From Morella rubra (taxonomy: Eukaryota; Streptophyta; Magnoliopsida; Fagales; Myricaceae), in contig CM025849.1 of the NCBI GenBank assembly GCA_003952965.2, positions 14,869,064 through 14,933,063 of the forward strand: DNA of 64,000 bases, read 5' to 3'. Made by a program: the position numbers and the translations under genes. Shown in pieces: positions 1-9,942 of this stretch. The first letter of the stretch is position 1; each line of letters opens with the position of its first letter. A model generated the notes under the pieces. That model was not told where the DNA came from. It did no database searches and worked only from the letters and a program-made list of their open reading frames with translations.

Positions 1-925
1 TTCGGGGGAAAGCGAGGCTATGGCAGGAAGAAAAGGACAAGATTACAAACATATACACTTGAAGTTTTTGTATAAAAGCCCACACTGGTGCGGTAAATTA
101 ATTATAAGTAATATTTAATGTGGTTATAGAATCTATATGTTATGTCTATCTTTCTCAATTAAATCATCCAATTTAGACAACATATTAAAAAGAATCATAA
201 TCCCTTGTAAAATACGTGTAGGGAGAGCAGTTCATTTGAGGAACACTGAAGGTATCTTTTTGGTACGATTGACAAAGTTGCGGTTTGTAAGTGTCAATTG
301 TCAATGATGCTAGGATAAGAATACGTTACACATGAGGTGTTAATTTGAGAAGTGAAACATTTAATATATATATATATATAACAAATTGTTTATATACCAC
401 ACTAAACTAATTAATGTTAGGCATAAATAAGACTTGCATTTGTGAATAAGAATAGTTAGGAGATTTAAATCCCAATCAGCAAGACAAACTTATAGTCACG
501 TATCCGTCAAGGCTCTTGTGAGTAGTTTATCTTATATTGGTATCCCCATTTCATCAGCATTTCCGAGTTCCGTTTAAAAACTTTTCTTCCTATAAATGAA
601 TTTTTATCGCTCCTGATAATTAATCCCGTCTTGCCAAACAATATTTAGAACAGCATAAGCATAGGAAAAAGAGAAAAGAAAAACCAAGAATATTGAGAAC
701 CTAATCCAGGGCTGGGACTGGGTAGTGGGAACCATAGTTTGCAAATTGCAGAATTTTTTTTCTCTTTTTCGGAATTTTAGGAGGGCATTCCTCTCTCTCT
801 CTCTCTCTCGCGTTTGAAATTTTTTCTCTGGCCGGAGATTCAAAAAAGGGCAAAGTCAAGTTTAGAAGGAGGCGGCACAGTCATACATCAAAAAGCAGAA
901 GGCAAGGAGAGCAAAACTCGCAAGC
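1..925. other. Upstream region and 5' leader of first SWIB gene
   Basis: No convincing coding sequence. AT-rich DNA with a short TA run near 366-380. A CT microsatellite at 791-809 lies about 120 bases before the start codon of the next gene. Such CT runs are common in plant 5' UTRs, so this is probably leader sequence. An open frame on the minus strand (604-843) is low-complexity and unsupported. Confidence 0.6.
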
Positions 926-2207
926 ATGGGCATGGCGGGAACGGCAATTAGGGTATTGGGAGTAGGGAGCAGAAGCATGAGCACCAAAGTCCAACATTCG
1001 ATTCCCAAAGAGATAGCCAAAGCGATTAAACCTTCTTCTTCTACGTCTGAGTTCCGCAAATTCCTCGGCATTCCTCCCAACTCTCGCTCTCAGAACGCCT
1101 TGTTAATCTCCAAGTTCATCAGGCTCTACACTTTCCGGGTCTCTCTCTCTCTCTCTCTGTATTTAGGAAGCAATATTTTTGCGAGATAATTAGTGTGCTA
1201 TTACTTTGCTTCCCTTGCTTTGCAACTGCTTGATGAAATTGCTGTGAGAAAGCAACAGTTAGCAAGCGTTACCATTAAACTCCTGACACTTATTCGCGTT
1301 ATTCTACTCTTTTTGTTAACATGTTGATTGCTCAAAAAACAAAACAGAACTCGTAGGACTGATTGGAATATCACCTTGAATATTTAGATTTGTGGCAACT
1401 GAAAATAGTTTATTTAGATAGTTAGAACAGCAGGAACAGTTATTTTGTCTTCCCTAATGAGAAGAAGAGGGTCCGTAAAGCTGACCGCAATTTAATTGGG
1501 ACCTAGACTTGGATGAGTTGAATAAATAGACTTGATTTATCTTCTTCCAATTTAGCTTCTGTTTGTTCTTCATTTGCTATGATTGGCTTTGTTCTTTGCT
1601 CCGTGCTTAGTGATATTGTGACCTGGATTTCCGATTCTCAGTAATTTAAAAGAGAAAACATGGGATCAATTTTGCTGCACTTTTTGTTTGTGATTTTCCA
1701 TCTTGTGTTTTTCGTTATAACTCCAACTTGATTGACCAACTTGTCAAGCCACAGAACATATAAAGCAATCACAACAATAAAATATATTAGAAAAAACTCT
1801 GACTGGTAATTATTACCAAATTGTTTGAAAATATGGTTGGTTGGTTGCATGCTTGCCTTTTCTGTTGTGATTGCTAAAAGGTAAGAAGGCTTGCATGCTT
1901 ACCATTTTTGTCTAGTTTCTACTATCAAAGTCTAATATATGGTGTATACTAATCTTCTTTGGTAGTCTGACATAATTATTATACCATGTAGAGTCCTGGG
2001 ATCCACAAGGACCATGTTTGGGAGGAAAACTTGAAAAGACTACTGCATGGAAAAGACAGAGTTGGTCTCCCGGAGATTGCCAAAGTGTTGTCCCCACAAT
2101 TCAACCAACCAGGAGGTATGGCCGCAGCTTCAAATGCTGAAGACAAACAACATCAAGTGGGCGGTGGAAAAGCAAAAGGAAAGAAGAAGACATCAAAGAA
2201 GAAGTAG
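926..2207 (+). CDS. Divergent SWIB/MDM2-domain protein, 142 aa, two exons
   Basis: Exons 926-1138 and 1992-2207 join in phase 0 across a GT-AG intron and encode 142 aa. Residues ~42-110 fit the SWIB fold: FRKFLGIPPNSRS, then a helix ending FIRLY, then a second-exon core with LLHGKDRVGLPEIAKVLSPQF, which matches the usual GKD-V-EI-LSPHF signature. The N-terminus is rich in Ser/Arg (with VGSRSMSTK) and could be an organelle transit peptide. The C-terminus is a Lys-rich tail (GKAKGKKKTSKKK), unusual among small plant SWIB proteins. SWIB domains are known from SWI/SNF subunits and in short plant proteins sent to nucleus or organelles; the exact role here is not known. It lies about 1.4 kb upstream of a second SWIB gene on the same strand, but the two are quite diverged. 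Confidence 0.8.
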
Positions 2208-3554
2208 AATGCAATTTTTCCAGCATTTTTTGCCTGGACTTGAAAAGTTGAATCTTTTGACAGTTTTAATCCTATCCAGATTGTGAGTGTTATCCTGCAT
2301 TTCAACAACAGTTTTATTTCTCTTTCTTGGGTATCTTTGTTTAGTTGCATGAGACTAATGGCACACGGTTTATATGCTTCAATAAAGTTTGTGTTGGAGT
2401 TTTGATGAGGTCGATGTGTGAACTCAGCTGTCACTGAAACCAGTGACAAAACGGTTCTCTTTTCTTCTTCTTTATTTGTGATCTTGGGAAGTATATTGTT
2501 TAAGTGGTAGTTGAAGAGGAGAGAATACAGTACTCTGACCTGGCACACTTCAAAAACAGGCCACAAATCTCTTACCATTGATGCTAGGTGCTCATTGAGT
2601 CGGCAACTTAATCTTTCCTAATTTCTCTGTGAATTGCTTTTTTTTTTGTTTTTGGTTAAAGCTTGTGCAATGAAGCCGGATAACCATTTTTGTTGCTTCT
2701 AACCAATATCAGTGACCTTAGAACAGTCGCCAGTGTCTTCCCAAAAGAGAACTTCATTTTACACAATGCAGGTGGTTGCAGACTCAAAATCTCGGTGGTT
2801 CAAGTGTCCTTTCTAATTTGAAAGAGCTCAAGTCAGGGGAGTTGCTACACCTTCATAGTCTTGCACTCAAGCATCCGAATGTGGTATGTCGGAATATTTG
2901 GAGGTCTTACTCCCGAACCACTGAACTAGCGCCCCAAGAGATCCTTGACTAAACTGTTCATGAAGCTCTAAAAGAAAGAGTCGAGGTACAACGGTTCTCT
3001 CTCTTTGGAAAGTGAGGGAAGTACTGGAAGCTCGAGAGCATTAGCTCTAGCAATAGGCAATATAGAATAGCCCCAAAATGCACTGGGTTCTACATTTTCA
3101 AGAGCTTTTAGGTCCATCTATGTGGATGCTTTTTTTGCATCGCAATAATAGAGAGGGATCCGAACCAAACAACTCGTGTAAAGAGCTTAGCAGAAAAAGA
3201 AAAATTATACAGAAATTTTTATTTTGCATCCTTAAATTATGAGATAAATAGGCTGTGTGACATGATTTAATTAATTTTTATTTCTAAAAGGCTCCACTTA
3301 AAGAACTTGATAGTTTCAATCCATCATATAATTTGGAAGTAAATACAAATTAGTTGATAGGAAAAGAAAAAATATAAATTAGTTGAGTGAGAAAAGATTA
3401 AAGTGTGTCAGCCCAAAAAGCAAATCCACTTACTTGAGCCCAGTTACTTTGGCCTGCTTAGAGTGATAGTAAACACTAAGCAACCCCACCTTTCTTTCTC
3501 GTCTCGCGCGCTCTGCCCCCCTCTCTCTCCCAGCTGCTGTTTCCTTTTCTGTCT
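2208..3554. other. Intergenic between the two SWIB genes
   Basis: Contains the probable 3' UTR of the first SWIB gene, then AT-rich DNA. A stretch around 2770-2950 has moderate GC and short open frames but no start, splice structure or recognisable domain. Nothing further supported. Confidence 0.5.
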
Positions 3555-3563
3555 TAGGGTTTT
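3555..3563 (-). promoter_or_regulatory. telo-box in leader of second SWIB gene
   Basis: TTAGGGTTT (reverse complement AAACCCTAA) lies 28 bases upstream of the start codon. Telo-boxes are common near the transcription start of plant genes for translation and other growth-related functions. Position and orientation are seen directly; activity is inferred. Confidence 0.45.
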
Positions 3564-3590
3564 AGAAAGCGGTGCAGCTGAGACGCTTCG

Positions 3591-4565
3591 ATGGCATCGT
3601 TAGCAGCTTCACGTTGGAGGGCAGTTTTCGGGGGAACGAGGATGCTGATGGCTGCTGCAAAGACTGCTTCGAGCTCAAACGCGAAAACGAAGAAGGCGGC
3701 GACGACGACGCCGAGTCGTACCGGCATCAGAAAACAAAAGATGGTTCCGATCTCTCCTCAACTCGGCAACTTCCTCGGCGGTTCCACCGAGTCTTCTCGT
3801 ACCGATGCCGTCAAGAAGATCTGGGAATATATTAGGCTCCACAACCTCCAGGTTCCTCCCCACGCACACACCCTCCCTCTCTCTCTATGTCTTAGGGCAA
3901 TGGGTTTATAGATCATGCTGTGTTCTCCTCTCTCATCGAGACATTACCAAAATCTGATATGCAACAGAAATGTGGCGGGTAATTGAAACTTCTAGTTCTT
4001 GCACAGGTATTTTGAAAATTTGCGCTGTGCGAATTATATCCAAATGACTCTGTGGCTTAAATAAACTTTTAATGAGACCCAAATCAAATGAGAAATTTTC
4101 CCCTAAATGATTGTGTTACTACTCTTCGACTGGAACCTCCTCTCCCTGGCCTGGACGAAGCTTGATCCGGGGATTAACACCCCTTAGGTGTTGGTGTACC
4201 TATGAAAATAGATTAAAACGAAAAAGAAGAACAAAGTTCAACGCTGGTACACGATTGGCCAAGGCCCATGAGTGTCCGAAGCCTATAGGTTTGAAAAAAA
4301 AAAATGGAACAATGAAGACTCCCTTGTATTGTGATCGCCAGAGTTTTTGAAGTGCTGCGCTCCCATCACATTAGTTTCTCGTGTTTCTATCCATCTATTC
4401 TCTCCTTAATCATGCATAACATGCTATGATGTTTCGCAGAATCCTGCAAATAAGAGGCAAATTTTCTGTGACGAGAAGCTGAAGTCCATTTTCGCAGGGA
4501 AAGACACAGTTGCGTTCCAAGAGATCACCAGGTTGCTGTCGTTCCATTTCGTGAAGTCTGGTTGA
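3591..4565 (+). CDS. Small SWIB/MDM2-domain protein, 128 aa, two exons
   Basis: Exons 3591-3851 and 4440-4565 join in phase 0 over a 588-base GT-AG intron, giving 128 aa. Residues 1-45 are rich in Ala/Ser/Arg/Lys with almost no acid, as in a plastid or mitochondrial transit peptide. Residues ~50-126 are a full SWIB domain: MVPISPQLGNFLG, then SSRTDAVKKIWEYIRLHNLQ, then NPANKRQIFCDEKLK, and finally a GKD-EIT-LL-HFVK end. Length, exon boundary and sequence match the single-domain plant SWIB group (Arabidopsis At1g31760/At2g35605 type, from memory). Such proteins are thought to act in organelle or nuclear chromatin; substrate and partners are not visible from sequence. The domain is much closer to consensus than in the upstream tandem copy. 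Confidence 0.9.
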
Positions 4566-4911
4566 CGCTCGGGCTTTTGTGAAACCTTTTATCAGTTGCT
4601 GACGCTCTCTGTACCCTTGTGTAGTGCATCCGGAAGACCCTTTTCTGGGTTTTTCCCTTGTAGTTTGCTGACCTTTTGGGCTTTACGTTTGGGGCATGGT
4701 TTAGAAAACCCTGTTTGACTAACCACTGGGGAAAGGAAAGGATGTGAAAAATTTGTGATAGGTCTTCCATGTAAAGAAATCTTAGGCACAGTCCAGTGGT
4801 ATCATGGCCTTACAGATGGTTGAGGTGAGAACCCATTTTGGGTTTTTAAGCCCTAAAAAATCTTATGAATCTTTGAATTATATGAAGCTCTCTTGGTATC
4901 TATTTCTTTTA

Positions 4912-4927
4912 CTTTGTCCGCTGCCTT
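4912..4927. repeat. Target-site duplication, left copy, of LINE at 4.9-7.4 kb
   Basis: The 16 bases at 4912-4927 recur at 7386-7401 with two mismatches (CTTTGTCCGCTGCCTT against CTTTGTCTGCTACCTT). They flank the LINE exactly where its poly-A tail (a T-run on this strand) begins, so they are read as its target duplication. Confidence 0.7.
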
Positions 4928-7385
4928 TTTTTTTTTTTTCAACTAGACATATTATATATTGAAATAACAGGATTACAACAAACTACAAAAGCTAAAAATA
5001 AAAAAAAAAAATAACAAGCTAAGGTGGTTTCACAACATTAAATTTCCAGTCCACGATTTAGAATAAAAGATGCAAGAACATCTCCTGAGGCAGCCGCCCT
5101 GGCTGCTAATGAGTGAGCGTCCGAGTTAAACTCTCGGGAAATATTAGAATGATAAAATAAAGGGAGGGATTAGAGAAATGGATGAAGACTGTGACTAAGA
5201 GATGCAATTTTCAGGGGAAAAGCTTGCACGCAGAAGATCCTTGAAGCTGAGATAGAATAATACATTCCATAACAATAGCCGAGACGCCTTGAAGGAGCAA
5301 ATTGGAGAGTTTGAGATCATAAGCTTTGGATAAAGCCATAAAAGTCGCCTCGGCTTGGTCAATCAAAGGATCAAAAGTTGGAGAAAGTTTAGTCCATGCC
5401 CGAAAAATGTCACCATTCGAATGGAAGAGAACAGCTGCACACTTGGAAAAGGAAGGACGAATGGCAACATCAAAGGTCATACGGTGATACTCCCAGGAAG
5501 AAAAGATTTGCATGGAATTGAATGAAAAAGTCTTGGGGAAGTACGCCATGCAGCTAATTGCTCCTGATGAGTATGTAAGATTTGTTGTAGAGGGGCAAAA
5601 TGTTCAGAACGAAGGTGCTCATGTAAGAGCTTGTTCCTTGCCATCCACAAAAAATCTAGCATGAGAATAGCAAAAAGCTGAAATGAGTGGATGTCACAAG
5701 TCAGAGTACAAAGAAGTCGAGATGGATCTAAGATGCAATTAATCCAATTTTGAATTGAGCACTGTTGGAAGAACTCTATATTGAGATTTCAAGAGGAAAG
5801 GCGCCAAATCTGCCTAGAATAAGAACATGTGAAAAGAAGATGATGAGTGGATTCCAAGCTATCTCCACAAAGAAGACAAGAGGACTCTCCATGAAATGAG
5901 GATTTCAAATTTTGAGCAATTGTGTGACATGTAGGTAAAATATCCCAAGCCACTTTCTATAGAAGGAGCTTTAATCGCTCATGCATATTAAACCTCCACA
6001 ATTTCTTCCAATCAATAGATGGACCAAAGCCCAAAGTTGAGAATGAGCTGAGGAGATTTGTCTATAAGCAGATTTGATAGTAAAGAGACCGTGCATATCA
6101 GGAGTCCATACTATTTTGTCAGCAACACCAGGAGGTGGGATATTGATTTGGAGAATGTTTTCAACTGAGGGTCGATCAAAAGTGTTGTTTAATAGATTGA
6201 CATCCCAGGATCGTGAAGAAGCGATGATAAAGTGACTCACTAGTGAAGCAGAATTAAGTCTATACAGGCCACCCTTTGGTTGAGGAAGAAAAGTTGGAAG
6301 ATTTGGAATCCATGGATCCAACTAGGTACGAATTGTTTCTCCAGTACCTACCAAGAAACAGCAACCTTGAGAAATAGAGGGACGCGATTTGAGAATACCT
6401 TTCCAAATCCAAGAGGAGGAATCTCATAGCGCTGCTTGCAAAAATTCCGAATTTTTAAGATACTTAGCACTTAAATATTTAAACCAGGGCCTAGGGGTTG
6501 GAGAGAGCATCATCTAGCCTAGTTTAGAAATAAGTGCCAAGTTCATATCCTGCAATTTTTTTTTTATCCCCATACCATCTTCCAATTTAGGAGTACAAAT
6601 CTGATTCCAAGAGTGAAGAGATATGTGTCATGTGCCATCTGTTTTGTAACCCCACCAAAATTTGCGAAGAAGAGAATAAATATTTTTGCAAAGTAATTGG
6701 GGGATTAAGAACGACAACATGCCATGGATGGGAATGGAAGACGCCACAAACTTAATCAGCATAGTTCTCCCAACTTGAGATAAGAGCTTACATTTCCAAC
6801 CTGAAATTTTGCATTTAATACGGTATTGGAAGTCTTGGAATGCTTCAGATTTCGATCTTGGCAACATCAAAGGAAGACCTAGATGACGAGAAGAGGTGGA
6901 CAAGTCTGGAAACCCAAAATTCTAACAGATCAGTCTGGTGGAAGAGAGATCCGTATTTACAGTGATAAGAATGGAAGACTTCTGAGCATTAGGAGCTTGG
7001 CCAGACCATTGAGAAAAACAATTGTAAACAAAGATCAGTGTTTTTGGCCTCAGTAGTAATTGCCTTCGAAAAATAAGCAAACCATCTGCATAGAGTAGGT
7101 GAGTAATGGGTGGGCCACTACTATTCAACATGATTCCATGAACCAAGGACAGGGATTGTGCCTTATCCAACAAACGCGAGAGAATTTTCATTCCAATGGC
7201 AAACAAAAAAGGTGATAAAAGAATCATCTTAACAAAGACCTCAAGTAGGGGTAATAAAACCATGTGGGCTGTCATTTAAAAGAATAGAATAGGAGACAGA
7301 CGATAAACACTCTCGAATCCACTGCGTCCAGCCCAAACATTTTTAATGCAATGAGGATCAGATTTCATTTCATTCTATCATAGGC
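4928..7385 (-). mobile_element. 5'-truncated, decayed L1-type LINE
   Basis: Read on the minus strand, the element starts inside the reverse transcriptase domain and ends in a poly-A tail (T-run 4926-4939). Conceptual fragments in order: RT palm around 7275-6930 with a YADG sequence where an active enzyme has YADD/FADD; RT thumb at 6903-6628 (LSQVGRTMLIKFVASSIP); connection/zf-RVT region at 6321-5971 (IVWTPDMHGLFTIKSAYR); RNase H-like end at 5549-5211 (DQAEATFMALSKAYDL). The frames are separated by stops and shifts, so the copy is dead. Diverged 16-base target duplications at 4912-4927 and 7386-7401 show a single old insertion by target-primed reverse transcription. Confidence 0.88.
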
Positions 7386-7401
7386 CTTTGTCTGCTACCT
7401 T
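7386..7401. repeat. Target-site duplication, right copy, of LINE at 4.9-7.4 kb
   Basis: Matches 4912-4927 at 14 of 16 positions and marks the 5' truncation point of the LINE. Confidence 0.65.
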
Positions 7402-8829
7402 ACCTTGCCTTGCTTGATGCAAATAAAAGCCACTCTTAGTCAACTAGACTCAGTCCTAGAGGCTATATATATGGATTTTAACCTCTGAACTCTCCTTTAC
7501 AGCGTATAGCAATGGCAGGGTTTTCTATCAAGCAATTTATATAATAATTAGTATTTTTACTTTTATTTGTGGTATAGAAAAACTTACATACATCTCATAA
7601 ATTACCATTCTAGGTGTTGTCTGGGTATTGAAAATTATCAACATTTTTAAAAGAAATTTCAAAAAAGTCAAAATTTTACAACCAAACATCAAATTTTCAA
7701 AAATTTTACAGAAATTCTAATACTTTTTTATACTAACTTTAATATTTTTTCATAAAAAATGTCATCAAATTTTTTTCTAATAAATCTTCTTTTTTCTTAC
7801 TTTTTAATAAACTTTATTATTACTTTTTCATTACAAAATTCTTTTAAATTTCTCTCTTTACTTTTTAATCAAACTCCAATAAAAATTATTTTATAATCAT
7901 ATGTTTTTAAACTATTTCATCAACTTTTTACAAACTCTTATAAAAAGTTAAACCCTCAAAATTTTATCTAACCTAACTTAAAATTTTTTTTGCTTTCCAA
8001 ACATTTTTACAATCTGTCACTTTCAGCGTTTAACTTTCTAAATTGTTATTTTTTTACGTGTCTTCCGGTTAAGATAACATCTTGATTTGAAGTAAGATAG
8101 ATCATATGACTCAATCTCACTAATTAAATTCTTAATTAAAAGTAGTTGCAAAAAAAAAAAAAAAAAAAGACACATTCAAAAGATCAATGTTATTAATTTG
8201 GGGAACACATTGCCAACTTTAGAGATAAAATATAATATATTTTGAGAATGATAAAATATTAAGTCCTCAAATATCAAAATTCTTCCATATACATCTTGAA
8301 AAAAGAATCGGCCATCAAAATCGTATCAGATCATGCTACATATGTGATAAATAGGTTATTTGGTACGGTTTTGAGAACACACATTGATGAATTTTGACGG
8401 TTAGAAAGTTCTATGCGAAAAATTTAGTGCTTTAGACCTAAAGTGACATTACCATCATAGTTTCAAAGGTACAAATGAAGTTTTTGCAAAGTAATAACCG
8501 TTTCGAATCCTTAAATCAGATGCATAAGTGAAATGATAGATTACAAGTTGCAAGAGAAAGAAAATTTGTTTAAGGGAGAGTTTCCTATTCCTCCCCCTCC
8601 TCGGGCCCCAAAGGCAGTTCTAATTTACAAATTTAGCATTAATTACACATTAGATCCGTTCCTAGGTCTTTTGTTTAAGTCTTAAGTTTATATATTTGTT
8701 AATTGACTTACACTGACAATCGGTCCTCTAATGCCAATTAAATGTTTTTGTCATTAAAGCCTACATTTTGTAGGAGCTTTTATTTCTTTTGAGGCCTATA
8801 ATGCATGTTTGAAAATTTCTGAAGTACAC
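7402..8829. other. AT-rich intergenic DNA with a dispersed-repeat segment
   Basis: No coding sequence seen. About 7600-8000 is very AT-rich and built from phrases such as CAAACTCCAATAAAA and TTTTTACAAACTC. These recur at 13.8-14.4 kb and, as reverse complement, at 15.5-15.8 and 59.6-59.9 kb. It is probably a degenerate copy of one non-autonomous element family. Confidence 0.5.
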
Positions 8830-9335
8830 TTGATGATACTAATATTGAATCGAGTCCCGCCCAAATCGATTTTGGCTGAGAAATATGATTACATCTCTAT
8901 TGAGGCTCAATAGCTATGGTCAAGCCCATACTGTGTTAAACGCTGAAGGAAGAACCGCTACACGTGTCACGAGCGGTTACATAACAGCCTGCGACGTGCA
9001 ATAACTCTACGATCCTGACGTTCCCATGATAGAAGCAACTAACCGCTATGAAGACGTGAGGAGAGCATATCGCGAAACACAACCTTATAGGGATGCAATT
9101 CTTGCTAAAATTTCCGCTAAAGGGAAGAGGGGAACGTGGGAGAAACACTATAAAAGGAGAAGATGTTGATAAAAATAGGTAAATAATTTCCTAGAGATTG
9201 AATAGTGAAATTTATGTAAAAAAATAGACTGACTTAAGTATCGAAGGTTCCTTACTCTGGTGTCTGGAGTCATCTTTGTTGTTTTACAGAAAAAGAATAC
9301 GCAAAGACCGAGACGCATTTACTCCGACGTGTTGA
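8830..9335 (+). mobile_element. Probable solo LTR remnant
   Basis: The block has the internal layout of a plant LTR: GC-moderate U3-like sequence, a TATAAAAGGAG box at about 9150, then an R/U5-like stretch with ACTGACTTAAGTATCG, a CTGGTGTCTGGAGTC phrase and a TTTGTTGTTTTACAG end. That series is familiar from Gypsy-type plant LTRs. No gag-pol, primer site or second LTR is present nearby, so a solo LTR is the best reading. Ends are approximate and no target duplication was identified. The 70-aa frame on the minus strand inside it is not a gene. Confidence 0.45.
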
Positions 9336-9942
9336 CCATAAACCAACTTATTCATCAGCTCTAATTAAAAAATTAAGGAATTTTAATTATAGTCATTAAT
9401 ATTCGTGCTTAATAAGTGTCTTAAGAAACTTATCTAAATAGCTTAGACATGTCACATAGTTGCGCCCCATTTCCGGCCCCTATAAAATGATAGAAGCACG
9501 ATCAGACACAGTAAAAGTGCTCTGGTTTCTTCCTTTCGTAACGCTGCAGATTAAGGAATTCCAATTTTTCTACATCCTTCAGGAGGCAATATGGGCCACA
9601 GCTCACGATCTGCTCCCCATGTTTGGGTTGGGCTTCCTCGTTCTGATGGGCCTAATAGAGAAAGATATTAAAATTTGGGCTTTGGAATCTGACAATGCTG
9701 TGGGCCCCCACCCGTGAAATTCTGATTCGATCAGACCACCCACTGAGGCGTGTCTCAGCTGGCTTATCCTCGTCTCTTTTGATTCGATTACCTGCTGTTT
9801 GGTTACAAGGCTAAAGCCGCCGCCGGCGTAAATCTCCGGCACCCTCAACACCGTGAGATCCCCTTAGTATCCTACAGCCGCCGTCCGATCCGACCTCGAT
9901 TTCTTCGCTAAGCTGTGGCGTTTTTTTTAGAGGGAGGAGGGC

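Noticed and set aside
2153-2578. 141-codon minus-strand frame over the end of the first SWIB gene
   Set aside because: It overlaps the SWIB stop region and 3' UTR, has no domain, and is composed largely of reverse-read Lys codons.
8936-9148. 70-codon minus-strand frame
   Set aside because: Falls inside the solo-LTR candidate and has no domain.
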